The notes under the pieces are model-generated. The model was given only the letters and a program-made list of their open reading frames with translations. It was not told where the DNA came from and searched no databases. DNA of 64,000 nucleotides from Endozoicomonas euniceicola. Lineage in GTDB: Bacteria; Pseudomonadota; Gammaproteobacteria; Pseudomonadales; Endozoicomonadaceae. A program made the position numbers and the translations under genes. The DNA lies in the NCBI RefSeq assembly GCF_025562755.1, contig NZ_CP103300.1:5644501-5708500 (forward strand), read 5' to 3'. Positions 44,652 to 53,851 of the stretch are shown one piece after another; position 1 is the stretch's first letter, and the number at the start of each line of letters is the position of its first letter.

Positions 44652-45464
44652 ATGAAATTTTCAGTTTTGATGTCTTTGTACGAGAAAGAGAAACCTGAAT
44701 TTCTGAATGAATGCCTGAAAAGCTTGTCCGAGCAAACATTGGCAGCTGATGAGGTTGTTATTGTTTACGATGGACAGATAACTGAAAGGTTGCAAAAGGT
44801 GGTTGATTATTGGAAATCAGAATTGCCAATAGTTATTGTAAAAATAAGTAAGAACAAAGGGTTGGGTATTGCTTTGCAACATGGGTTGGAAAACTGTTCC
44901 AATGAGATTGTTGCACGGATGGATACAGATGATATCTGTCTTGCCAACAGGTTTGAAACCCAAATTAATTTTTTTAAAAAAAACAAAGATATTGGCTGTG
45001 TTGGATCATGGGTTGCTGAATTTAAAGGCGATATTTTTGGTAAAAATATAATAAAAAAAGTTCCACTGTCTCATCAGAAAATAAAGCGGTATGCCAGATA
45101 TAGGAATCCAATGAATCATATGTCGGTTATGTTTAAAAAAAGCGATGTTATAAGAAGTGGAGGCTACAAAGATTTTAAGTTCATGGAAGATTATTATCTT
45201 TGGCTGCGAATGATAAATGCAGGTGTGAATTTTGAAAATATAGATTCATGCCTCGTATATGCCAGAGCGGGTAAGGCAATGTTTGAGCGTCGGGGTGGGA
45301 AAGAATATATTGTCAGTGAGTACAAAATAAGCCGCATTAAAAAAAACCTTGGTATGCAGCGTGGAATAAACCGTTATCTCGTTCTGTTATTAAGGTCTTT
45401 AATACGTTTGCTAAGCCCTTCATTGAGAGGGGAGCTTTATAATAGTGTTTTTCGACGTGTCTAA
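44652..45464 (+). CDS. Glycosyltransferase family 2 (AmsE-like)
   Basis: 270 residues from ATG 44652, four bases after the previous stop. GT-A fold features: FSVLMSLYEKEKPEFLNECL at the start, VVIVYDG, the GLGIALQHGLENC nucleotide loop and the metal-binding RMDTDDI. Later HMSVMFKKSDVIRSGGYKD and MEDYYLWLRM are acceptor-site blocks seen in amylovoran AmsE relatives. Adds a sugar during repeat-unit synthesis. The donor is unknown. Confidence 0.87.
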   Translation: MKFSVLMSLYEKEKPEFLNECLKSLSEQTLAADEVVIVYDGQITERLQKVVDYWKSELPIVIVKISKNKGLGIALQHGLENCSNEIVARMDTDDICLANRFETQINFFKKNKDIGCVGSWVAEFKGDIFGKNIIKKVPLSHQKIKRYARYRNPMNHMSVMFKKSDVIRSGGYKDFKFMEDYYLWLRMINAGVNFENIDSCLVYARAGKAMFERRGGKEYIVSEYKISRIKKNLGMQRGINRYLVLLLRSLIRLLSPSLRGELYNSVFRRV

Positions 45465-45506
45465 TGAAATATAATTTATCATAAATTTTAGTTCGGTTCA
45501 TATTTA

Positions 45507-46658
45507 ATGCATGCTGTTATTTCTTTCTTTTTAAATTACATTTGTTTATTCCTTTCCAGAAAGAATATCTGGGTAATTAATTCATATAAAAATTGTAAAT
45601 TTAATTTCAACTCAAGAGTGTTTTTTGAGTATTTGGTTAGGTATAAAAGTGAAAAGGTCTTATTTGTTATTGATGATGACTCATTAAGGGAGAGCTTAAA
45701 GTCGGAGTTTGGTGACTACTTTATAACAACAAAAAAAATATCGCACCTTCTTATTATACATAGAGCCAGAGTGTGGATAACTTCAACGAGACCTGTTTTT
45801 ATTTACCCTCTATTTAATATTAACCGTATTGTCGTCAACCTATGGCATGGTACACCTATAAAAAAAATAGCTCTAGAAGATAATGCAGTTAGTTATCTAA
45901 GAAAAATAATGTATAAATATTACTATGCTAGAATATACGATTTCATCTGTGCTTCTTCTGAAGATGTTGCTAATGTTCTTGCAAAAAGCTTTAATGTGAA
46001 AAAAGAAAAAGTAATTGTCACTGGCTCTTTAATTGGACAAATGTTTAATCAGTCAATATCAAGTAAAACAAACTTAATAGTTGATAGTACTGTCGATTCG
46101 AAGCAGTTTAACATACTCTATGCTCCTACTTACCGAGATGGTGGCAGTACCCGTTATTTCCCGTTTGATGATGTCAATATCAATGAGCTAAATGATTTTT
46201 TATTGGCAAATAATATTGTTGTATATTTACGACCACATCATTTGGATAACGGCTATAAGGATTTTACGGTAGTTGATAACGTGAGACTATTCGATTCCAC
46301 GTTAGTGCCGGAAGTATCTTTTTATTTAAACCGATTTGATATGCTGGTAACAGATTATTCGTCAATTGCTATAGATTTTTTGTTAACAGATAAAAATATA
46401 ATTTATATACCCTATGATCTTGATGGTTATAAACAAAGTAGGGGGCTTAATTATGAGTTTGATGATGTTTCACCAGGGCCCAAGGTAAGCGATTTTTCAG
46501 AATGGAAAAATGAAGTATTGAATCTAATGGGTAATGATCAACCATTTTTGCTGGATGAATATGAAAATATTAAAAAGCGGTTTCATCAACACACAGATGG
46601 GCAGTGTGATATTGTTTATAAAAAGATAAATGATATTAAAATTTCAGTATGTAACTAA
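45507..46658 (+). CDS. CDP-glycerol glycerophosphotransferase-like protein (TagB/TagF family)
   Basis: 383 residues. The family pattern is present: VVNLWHGTPIKKIALED (about 112-128), then FNILYAPTYRDGG, VVYLRPHH and VTDYSSIAIDFLLTDKNIIY (about 280-300). These enzymes transfer glycerol phosphate (or ribitol phosphate) from a CDP-activated donor. tagD two genes later would make CDP-glycerol, so the polymer is likely decorated or linked with glycerol phosphate. Confidence 0.85.
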   Translation: MHAVISFFLNYICLFLSRKNIWVINSYKNCKFNFNSRVFFEYLVRYKSEKVLFVIDDDSLRESLKSEFGDYFITTKKISHLLIIHRARVWITSTRPVFIYPLFNINRIVVNLWHGTPIKKIALEDNAVSYLRKIMYKYYYARIYDFICASSEDVANVLAKSFNVKKEKVIVTGSLIGQMFNQSISSKTNLIVDSTVDSKQFNILYAPTYRDGGSTRYFPFDDVNINELNDFLLANNIVVYLRPHHLDNGYKDFTVVDNVRLFDSTLVPEVSFYLNRFDMLVTDYSSIAIDFLLTDKNIIYIPYDLDGYKQSRGLNYEFDDVSPGPKVSDFSEWKNEVLNLMGNDQPFLLDEYENIKKRFHQHTDGQCDIVYKKINDIKISVCN

Positions 46659-46679
46659 ATTTATTTATAGAGTCTCATA

Positions 46680-47882
46680 ATGTTTGTTATATTGAAAAAC
46701 ATTGGGTCGCTGATTTTAAACAGAGGTATAGATAGTTTTTTATTTTTATTGATTGTGCCTTATCTAACAAGAGTTTTGGGTGTTGAAGAATATGGAATGA
46801 TTGCCTATTCCCTGAGTATCACATTTTTTATTCTGGTTGCTATTCGATATGGATTTGATAATTATGTTTTGTGCCGCCTGCATAGCGATCAGAGTACTGA
46901 ATACCATTCAATTGTTGTCAGTAATATTATAATTTCAAAACTGTTTATATATGTACTCTCATTGCTGATTGTTACAACGCTCTCAGTTTTATTTTTAGAG
47001 GAATATGTCTGCTTACTGATACTTCTTCTTAGTATTAGTGCATTTGGTGAGTCATTTAATACATCTATTTACCTTGTTTTAAATAAAAATACGAAAATTC
47101 TAACATTTACTTCTTTATTTCGCTTGCTGTACATAGTACTGCTTTCTTTTATTTTTGTGGGTAAAAATGGTGGTTCTTTTACTTATGCTGCTATTTATGC
47201 TTCAGCTTACCTGGTCTCAGCTCTGACTGTTTGTTTTTATACCTATCATAAATATGGAATGATTTTTAAATCAGACTTAAGATTTGCCACCAAATTGATT
47301 CTATCATCATTCGACTATTTCCTTAATAAAGTATTTCTCACACTCTCTGATAAAATATATATTTTGCTTGCAGGGGTGTTTCTTGCATTTAGTGAGGTTG
47401 GCTATTTTGATCTTGGAATGAAATTATATATATTCGCGATTATGCCTGCCCAGTTGTCGTGTGTTGTTCTTCTTCCGGGGTTTGTTAAGAATAAAGGACA
47501 GTCAGATATTTTACTTATGAAGTTGATATCTGCTTTTTTTCTGTTTCTTGTCATGCTTTCTCCGGTTACAAATCTTCTAAAACATTACGTTGACGTTTTG
47601 TTTTTTGGCTATGACACAAATAGTAATATTTACATTTATTTTTATTTGTCATCCATCTTTGCTGCTGCCTCAGTAGTGATTGGGGAACTTTTTTTGCTGC
47701 CTAAAAAACAAACTAAATCTTATTTTCTGAGCTCACTCTTCTCTTTCACTTTAGCGATGGTTGTTTTTGTTTTTTTATTAGTATTCAATGGCATTAGTTT
47801 GCATACATTTTTGCTGGCTTTTGCCATTTTTAAATTTATAGATATGGGTTCTAAATCCTTTTTGGTTTATCGTTATATATAA
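46680..47882 (+). CDS. wzx: Wzx-type polysaccharide flippase
   Basis: 400-residue membrane protein with about twelve hydrophobic segments. Start FVILKNIGSLILNRGIDSFL and LIVPYLTRVLGVEEYGMIAY are typical of the Wzx/RfbX family, which moves lipid-linked repeat units across the inner membrane. AT-rich, one of the lowest-GC genes in the window by eye. No Wzy polymerase is seen in the cluster. Confidence 0.85.
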   Translation: MFVILKNIGSLILNRGIDSFLFLLIVPYLTRVLGVEEYGMIAYSLSITFFILVAIRYGFDNYVLCRLHSDQSTEYHSIVVSNIIISKLFIYVLSLLIVTTLSVLFLEEYVCLLILLLSISAFGESFNTSIYLVLNKNTKILTFTSLFRLLYIVLLSFIFVGKNGGSFTYAAIYASAYLVSALTVCFYTYHKYGMIFKSDLRFATKLILSSFDYFLNKVFLTLSDKIYILLAGVFLAFSEVGYFDLGMKLYIFAIMPAQLSCVVLLPGFVKNKGQSDILLMKLISAFFLFLVMLSPVTNLLKHYVDVLFFGYDTNSNIYIYFYLSSIFAAASVVIGELFLLPKKQTKSYFLSSLFSFTLAMVVFVFLLVFNGISLHTFLLAFAIFKFIDMGSKSFLVYRYI

Positions 47883-47895
47883 TAATGAGTATTTT

Positions 47896-48318
47896 ATGAG
47901 TGAAGCTAAACGCGTATTAACGTTTGGGACATTTGATATTTTTCATTATGGTCATGCGAGGCTTCTTGAAAGGGCAAAAGACTATGGTGATTTATTAATT
48001 GTAGGTATTTCAACTGATCAATTGAACTATTCAAAAAAAAATAGATACCCGTTTTACTCTCAGGGTGAAAGGCTGCACATTGTCAGTTGCATGCGGTTTG
48101 TTGATCATGTTTTTTATGAAGAGTCCCTTGAGCTGAAGAGAGATTACATACAGCAGTATAATGCCGATGTTCTGGTGATGGGGGATGACTGGAAAGGCAG
48201 GTTTGATTATTGTAATGACCTTTGTGAGGTGGTTTACCTGGAGCGAACACCTGCTATCTCAACAACTGGCATTATCGAAGTAGTAAGATCTAAAAATATA
48301 GAACCAGCGTTAGTTTGA
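47896..48318 (+). CDS. tagD: Glycerol-3-phosphate cytidylyltransferase
   Basis: 140-residue nucleotidyltransferase making CDP-glycerol from CTP and glycerol 3-phosphate. Motifs: LTFGTFDIFHYGHARLLERA with HxGH at residues 17-20, then DVLVMGDDWKGRFD and ERTPAISTTGIIE (the RTxxISTT motif). Close to the previous gene (13 bases). Supplies the donor for the TagB/TagF-like enzyme upstream. Confidence 0.9.
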   Translation: MSEAKRVLTFGTFDIFHYGHARLLERAKDYGDLLIVGISTDQLNYSKKNRYPFYSQGERLHIVSCMRFVDHVFYEESLELKRDYIQQYNADVLVMGDDWKGRFDYCNDLCEVVYLERTPAISTTGIIEVVRSKNIEPALV

Positions 48319-48394
48319 TATGTTAATTCTGAACTATTCACGTGTAAGATAGTCTTCAGTTACGACGATAATTCTTGCTTAGCGAAGGACCCCC

Positions 48395-49219
48395 ATGATC
48401 AAAAAATGCCTCTTCCCCGCCGCAGGGTATGGAACCCGCTTCCTGCCTGCCACTAAGTCCATGCCCAAGGAAATGATGCCAATCGTCAACAAGCCGTTGA
48501 TCGAGTACGGGGTCGAGGAAGCCCTGGAAGCGGGTATGTCCGATATCTGCATCGTCACCGGTCGGGGTAAGCGTGCGCTGGAAGACCATTTTGATGCGAA
48601 CTACGAGCTGGAGCACCAGATCTCTGGGTCTTCCAAAGAAGAGTTGCTGACCGGTATTCGTAAAATTATCAACGAATGCACATTTTCCTATACCCGGCAG
48701 AGGGAGATGAAGGGGCTCGGGCATGCCATTCTCACTGGCCAAACACTGGTGGGCGACCAGCCATTTGGCGTGGTTCTGGCGGATGACCTTTGTATTAATA
48801 GCGATGGATCCGGGGTGTTGTCCCAGATGGCACAGCTTTATCGACAGTTCCGTTGCAGTATTGTTGCGGTCATGGAAGTCCCTGAGGATGAAGTGCATAA
48901 ATACGGGGTGATAGCAGGTCAGGCGATCTCTGATGACCTGATTCGTGTTGAAAATATGGTTGAGAAACCCAGGAAGGAAGATGCGCCCAGTAACCTTGCT
49001 ATTATCGGTCGCTATATTCTGACCCCGGATATCTTTGATCTGATCAGCGACACTCAGCCTGGTAAAGGCGGTGAAATACAGATTACGGATGCGCTGATGG
49101 CACAGGCTGAGCGGGGCTGTGTATTAGCTTACAAATTCAAGGGAGAACGTTTCGACTGTGGCAGTATTGAAGGTTTTATCGAGGCCACCAATTACTGTTA
49201 TGATGCGTTCCGCAAATAA
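48395..49219 (+). CDS. galU: UTP-glucose-1-phosphate uridylyltransferase
   Basis: 274 residues. Pyrophosphorylase motif FPAAGYGTRFLPATKSMPKE at the start, then VLADDLCIN metal site and MVEKPRKEDAPSNLAIIGRY. Makes UDP-glucose for surface polysaccharides. Codon use returns to that of the core genome, so it marks the right edge of the AT-rich glycan cluster. Its own promoter is probably in the 76 bases upstream. A strong terminator follows. Confidence 0.94.
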   Translation: MIKKCLFPAAGYGTRFLPATKSMPKEMMPIVNKPLIEYGVEEALEAGMSDICIVTGRGKRALEDHFDANYELEHQISGSSKEELLTGIRKIINECTFSYTRQREMKGLGHAILTGQTLVGDQPFGVVLADDLCINSDGSGVLSQMAQLYRQFRCSIVAVMEVPEDEVHKYGVIAGQAISDDLIRVENMVEKPRKEDAPSNLAIIGRYILTPDIFDLISDTQPGKGGEIQITDALMAQAERGCVLAYKFKGERFDCGSIEGFIEATNYCYDAFRK

Positions 49220-49262
49220 CTGATCGTTTGTAGCCAGAAATACTGGCTGTAAACATTATTTG

Positions 49263-49307
49263 AAAGGCGTACAGGAGCTGGTTTCAGCACCTGTACGCCT
49301 TTTTTTA
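49263..49307 (+). terminator. Rho-independent terminator after galU
   Basis: Thirteen-base stem AAAGGCGTACAGG/CCTGTACGCCTTT followed by a T-run. Confidence 0.92.
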
Positions 49308-49474
49308 TTTGTGTTTCGTTAAAAAGTGGTAACGCTTAACAAATAACAAAGGAAGTCTTTTTCAGAATTATTCCGTGATAAAAAGAACTGTTCACTTGAA
49401 TGGAGTATGGATAAGTATCCATGAGCGTCAGGAAGAAGCTTGCAGGATCAGAAAGGTTTGCAGGGTAAGAAAAA

Positions 49475-49551
49475 TGGTCGGAGCGAGAGGATTTGAACCT
49501 CCGACCCCCACAACCCCATTGTGGTGCGCTACCAGGCTGCGCTACGCTCCG
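49475..49551 (-). tRNA. tRNA-Pro (anticodon GGG)
   Basis: 77 bases folding into a cloverleaf. Acceptor arms CGGAGCG/CGCTCCG, D-arm AGCGCAGCCTGGTAGCGC, anticodon loop ATGGGGT between CCACA and TGTGG giving GGG, T-arm GGAGGTTCAAATCCTC, and an encoded CCA end. Confidence 0.95.
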
Positions 49552-49867
49552 ACAGGCAGCATGGCTGCTCATGTGATGCCTATAATACCTTGATTTTATT
49601 AGAGTTCAACCGTTATCTTCGAACTTGCAGGCTCTGAAAGAAGATATCTAGCCTGAATGGATAATAAGGGTGTCAAAGCATTATTGAGTCAGTGATATGA
49701 GCCTGCTTTCTGACGCAGTGAGCAGGGTTACTGTCTGGTCGTTTGGGCTAAGTCAGTTATTAAGCAGAACTTTCAAAAATATTGAGCTTGATTCAGTGCA
49801 GGCAGGCTTTCAGGGCTTCTTAGCTACTATTAAAACAGCACCTTTGGCTATGAAATAAGAAACCCTT
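49552..49867. other. Intergenic region upstream of tRNA-Pro and the next gene
   Basis: 316 bases with no gene. It should contain the tRNA promoter on the minus strand; no integrase or attachment-site duplicate of the tRNA was seen. Confidence 0.5.
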
Positions 49868-51370
49868 ATGTCACAGATACCCGGCAACAAATTATCAATA
49901 AATTATCAGACTCATGGATTGAAGGCTTCAGACAAAAATGACGAGTCTAAAGTGGGAAGAGGTTTGGGAAAAGTTAAAATTACCAACCTTGCGAAACCGG
50001 GAAACTATCTGGCAAGGCAGCAATCAGCCAGTACCGCTGGTATGTCCAGGCACATTTTGCTCAGGGAGAGGGTGACCCAGGTACTTCCCGGGGAAGCTGT
50101 TCAACAAATAGTTAATAATCCCAAACCCAGCCAGATTCGTAATGGAGCCAGTGCCGGTAAGCCCCCAATTGCTCCAAAGCCTGATTTAAAGTCAAAGCCT
50201 GAAGCCAGCCAGCAGGCTTCGAGCCAGTCAGAAAACATATCAGGGACGATCACAACACCAGCGGATATTGAGGCAAACCAGGAGATACACCCACTGGATT
50301 CCGCAAGCAGAGCCGGGGTAAAGGCATCGCCATTACCCGAGTCTGTTCAGAAGATTGTTGAAGCCGGGTTAAATACGAAAGAAGGAAAAAAGCTGCAAGA
50401 TGTATTTATGCACTATACCCATGAGGTCATGGCCTATGTTAAGCAACATTATGATGGGGAAGGCAATCCGCCGGTAGAACTTCAGGAAGCGTTCTACAAC
50501 GGTATGATTGAGCTGGCAGCTCACGGTGACTACCTTAAATCCCTCTGGTTCATACCCTCCTCCACTAGCGGCACTCTGCTCAGAGGGCTGGTTTCATCTA
50601 CTGTTCCCCTGGGCGGGATGGTTGCCTCCCTGGCGCCAGTCGTTACGGGAGTAAGCCGCTTTAAGCCACGTAACAAGAAAAAACTGGCGTTACTGGCTTC
50701 TACAATATTTCAGATTCGGCAGGCAGCAGCGGCAAAAGATGAGGCGATGGTGGGTAGTATTACCAGTACTGTGACCCGAAAAGGTTTATTCACGCCAGAT
50801 GAGCAAAAACGACTGTTTCAAACTGCAATGGGGCTGGAGCCGGTTTCAGGTATAGCCCTGCGGGCTGACTTGAAAAACACGCTCAGGGATATCGACAAGC
50901 TTAAAATCAAGCTGGACAATCCGGATCTGAGTGGTGCCCAGCGCCAGGCGCTGGAGGCAGAGCAACAGAATAAGCGTTCAGCAGCGGCATCATTGCGTAA
51001 CATGATCACAGCCCATGACCAGGTCATGGCGAAAGGCGAAAAGCGCTCTCTGGATGATGTCTGGGATCAGAGTTATTTGCGACTGGAACAGCGGTTAACG
51101 AAGCGCTTGCAGGAAGACCTTCAAACCTTTCATGACAAAGCTTTACTGCCAGCATCCAGAAAAGCCTTTTTAAACCCGGAAAAAATTATACGAGCTGCTG
51201 AGTCAGAGTTGAGAAAAGATGCGGAGGGAACTGCAAGAGGCAAGAAAAAACTGTTGGAACAGGAAGGAAATACCCAGGAGTCACTGACCAGCGAAATTCT
51301 TGCCGAACGAAAAGCTGGTATTAAAGGCATACTCGAACAAGCCATAAAGGCATACCAGCAGAAGCCATAG
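49868..51370 (+). CDS. Unrecognised protein with proline-rich motif; effector candidate
   Basis: 500 residues with no signal peptide and no known domain. The N-terminal 150 residues are polar, Ser/Gln/Lys-rich and contain GKPPIAPKPDLKSKP (98-111), which fits an SH3-ligand pattern. The remainder is mostly helical, with a hydrophobic hairpin near 232-262 (GLVSSTVPLGGMVASLAPVV) and a long coiled coil (about 320-375 and 420-495). A disordered N-terminus plus helical bundle is usual for injected effectors, but this is only suggestive. Confidence 0.6.
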   Translation: MSQIPGNKLSINYQTHGLKASDKNDESKVGRGLGKVKITNLAKPGNYLARQQSASTAGMSRHILLRERVTQVLPGEAVQQIVNNPKPSQIRNGASAGKPPIAPKPDLKSKPEASQQASSQSENISGTITTPADIEANQEIHPLDSASRAGVKASPLPESVQKIVEAGLNTKEGKKLQDVFMHYTHEVMAYVKQHYDGEGNPPVELQEAFYNGMIELAAHGDYLKSLWFIPSSTSGTLLRGLVSSTVPLGGMVASLAPVVTGVSRFKPRNKKKLALLASTIFQIRQAAAAKDEAMVGSITSTVTRKGLFTPDEQKRLFQTAMGLEPVSGIALRADLKNTLRDIDKLKIKLDNPDLSGAQRQALEAEQQNKRSAAASLRNMITAHDQVMAKGEKRSLDDVWDQSYLRLEQRLTKRLQEDLQTFHDKALLPASRKAFLNPEKIIRAAESELRKDAEGTARGKKKLLEQEGNTQESLTSEILAERKAGIKGILEQAIKAYQQKP

Positions 51371-51467
51371 CCTGGCCCGGGTTGTTTTCCATCCTTACGA
51401 CGCTGTTCTGTTTTGGTAACCTTGTGATAGTCTTTAGGCGTTGATAACAAGATGTAGAATCCGACTC

Positions 51468-52364
51468 ATGGTTAGAGCGAATCAACTTATTCACAACCTA
51501 CAGCAAGTTTGCGTCTCGTCGGTCAGAGCCCTGTTTCTTCTGACAGCGATCATCCCCATGACAGCCGCCGCACTGGATTTACAGCCCTATCCGGCCGCTT
51601 CGGTCGATCGCAGGGTGAATGAACAGCGCAGTAACCATCCAGTTGTCAGCAGTCCAATGAAGAAGGTGAACGGTGTCGTACTGGCGGATGACATGCAACG
51701 GCTGGATGGAAACCTGGAAAGGCGGGTTTACCAGCTGCCATCAGGTCACGACAGTAACGATGGTTATCAGTTTTTTATAGAGCAGTTAAAAGCCCTGAAT
51801 GTCGAACCTTTGTTCAGTTGTAACAGTTTTGGCTGTGGTGACAGCAATTTCTGGGCTAATAATATCTTTCGGGTATCAACACTCTACGGTATGAACAAGG
51901 AACAGCACTACTTTCTGGGTAAAAAAGTAAGACCCGGGGAGGTTGTTTACTACAGTGTTTATTCCGTTAAGCGAGGTAATCGTCGGGTTTATACGCTGGT
52001 AGATGAATTCACCGTAGAGTCTGGGCCGCTGGCAGGCAGCGACGATACCCCTATGGCATTTTATATTGACCGACTGCCCGTCAACGCCGGTCAGCTTTCG
52101 CGTAATGATACTTACCGGGAAGTACTGTCAGCACTCAGACGTCATGATGAACGACAGCTGCTGGCTACTATCGAGTTATCCGTCATACTGTCTGAAGGTG
52201 TTAAAGGGGCTGACGAACAGGTAGCGACCCTGCGGCGGCAGCAGGCGATGTTGCAGGAACAGCTAAAGGCTGACGGCATAAGGTCTGACCGCTATAGAAT
52301 ACTGCCGTCCTACAGCACATCGTCCAGCCGTCAGGCAGGAATCAGGCTATTGCTGACTCAATAG
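51468..52364 (+). CDS. DUF4892 family exported protein
   Basis: 298 residues from ATG 51468, chosen because a signal peptide follows (hydrophobic ALFLLTAIIPMTAAA, cleavage near AAA-LDL). The DUF4892 core is plain: FSCNSFGCGDSNFWANNIFR and STLYGMNKEQHYFLGKKV. The C-terminal region is helical with a Gln-rich stretch. The family is periplasmic or outer-membrane linked and of unknown role, mainly in marine gammaproteobacteria and pseudomonads. Confidence 0.8.
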   Translation: MVRANQLIHNLQQVCVSSVRALFLLTAIIPMTAAALDLQPYPAASVDRRVNEQRSNHPVVSSPMKKVNGVVLADDMQRLDGNLERRVYQLPSGHDSNDGYQFFIEQLKALNVEPLFSCNSFGCGDSNFWANNIFRVSTLYGMNKEQHYFLGKKVRPGEVVYYSVYSVKRGNRRVYTLVDEFTVESGPLAGSDDTPMAFYIDRLPVNAGQLSRNDTYREVLSALRRHDERQLLATIELSVILSEGVKGADEQVATLRRQQAMLQEQLKADGIRSDRYRILPSYSTSSSRQAGIRLLLTQ

Positions 52365-52377
52365 TAAAGGAGTCGTA

Positions 52378-53703
52378 TCAGATCCTGATATGACTCCACT
52401 GTCGCCTTTTCCAGATCATAATAAAAGCCGTAGAACTGATCAGCCGCTGTAAGATCGTCAGCAGCCAGAGCGTCGTTAATCCCGTTCCTACAACCGTTCC
52501 CAATAGCCAGCTGACGGGCAGCAGAAAACCCCATTGGGTCCCAAATCGTATACCCAGTACTGTTTTATTGGCACCTGCTCCGAGCAGGGTCTGGGTCAGC
52601 ACCAGAGAGGCAGAATCAAGAATAATGCCAACCCCTGTCAGTTGCAGTGGCAGTCTGGCAGCGCTAACCAGTTCCGGTTTATGCAGGAACAATCCCAGCA
52701 CCCATTCAGGGATGACTAATAATGGCAGGCTCAGGATACTGAGCAATGCCGTGGCTATCCAGACGGCATTCCAGCCCCAGGTTATCGCCATTTCCGGCCT
52801 TTGTGCGCCAAGCTCCTGACTGACCAGGGTGTTTGAAGCCATACCCAGACCGATACCGGGAAGAATCATGAACAGTGAAATATTCATCAGTACATGGGCA
52901 ATAGCCATTTCCTGAGTACCCAGCTGGGCGATAATGGCAAAAAACAGCATAATGCCCAGGGCAAACAGGGTTTGCTGCAATGAATCAGGGATAGCCAGTT
53001 TGATCAGGGTTTTCAGGTTCAGCCAGTCACTGCGGCGGAAAGGTTGCAGAAAACCATGGTGAGACACCTGCCGGAACAGGACCAGCAGATTCAGTAGCGC
53101 ACTAAGGTGCATGGCAAGGAAGGTGCCCATTGCCGCACCTGCCACTCCCATAGCAGGCAGGCCGAGTTTCCCGTAAATCAGGATATAGCTGACTACGACG
53201 TTGAACAGATGGGAAATCACCAGAATCCGTAAGAAGCCGAACGGCTGGCCCGTACCATTCCAATACCCCCGAAAGGACAGGCTCATAGCGGCGGCCATCA
53301 GTGCCATAACACGGATACGGAAATAGGTTTCGGCCGCATCGTGTACTACGCCGCCCGTACTGAACAGTTGCAGAATCCAGGGAGCCATGATCATGAGCAA
53401 CAGGCTGGCCGGCAGGGCAAAGAGCAGGGCAATGATAATCCCGTGATTAACAGGCACAGCGCAGCAGGCTTTCTGACCTGCGCCATAACGACGTGCTACC
53501 TGTGCCTGAACGCCAGCAGACAGACCGGCCACTAAAGCCAGCGCTACAAAATTGGCATAACTGCCAGCGCCAACGGCTGCCAGTGCCTCTTCACCTAATG
53601 GGCCAACCAGGGCGGCATCCACCAGATTCAAAAGACTTTGGGACAGCATGGCAAGAATAATGGGCGTTGCCAGCTTTACAATAGTCAGACTGCGCTGTTT
53701 CAA
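52378..53703 (-). CDS. MATE family multidrug/Na+ efflux protein (DinF-like)
   Basis: 441-residue membrane transporter with twelve hydrophobic segments. N-terminal MATE block LATPIILAMLSQSLLNLVDA followed by ALVGPLGEEALAAVGAGSYA; second half starts LIKLAIPDSLQQTLFALGIM. It exports cationic compounds in exchange for Na+ or H+. Convergent with the DUF4892 gene, separated by 13 bases. Confidence 0.87.
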   Translation of the reverse strand: MKQRSLTIVKLATPIILAMLSQSLLNLVDAALVGPLGEEALAAVGAGSYANFVALALVAGLSAGVQAQVARRYGAGQKACCAVPVNHGIIIALLFALPASLLLMIMAPWILQLFSTGGVVHDAAETYFRIRVMALMAAAMSLSFRGYWNGTGQPFGFLRILVISHLFNVVVSYILIYGKLGLPAMGVAGAAMGTFLAMHLSALLNLLVLFRQVSHHGFLQPFRRSDWLNLKTLIKLAIPDSLQQTLFALGIMLFFAIIAQLGTQEMAIAHVLMNISLFMILPGIGLGMASNTLVSQELGAQRPEMAITWGWNAVWIATALLSILSLPLLVIPEWVLGLFLHKPELVSAARLPLQLTGVGIILDSASLVLTQTLLGAGANKTVLGIRFGTQWGFLLPVSWLLGTVVGTGLTTLWLLTILQRLISSTAFIMIWKRRQWSHIRI

Positions 53704-53851
53704 GGCTGACTCTGCCTCACTGAAAAGAGAAAAGAGGATTAAAAATCAAGGCGATTGTAATGGTTCGGAATCAGGTTGGCGAGGGTTGATAAGGTCATGA
53801 GGCAGCCTTTCTATCTATAGCAAGGCTGCCTGAAGCCATGGCCTGATGTGA

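Noticed and set aside
49475..49551. tRNA-Pro as an integration site for a genomic island
   Set aside because: No integrase gene and no duplicated tRNA 3' end were seen nearby.
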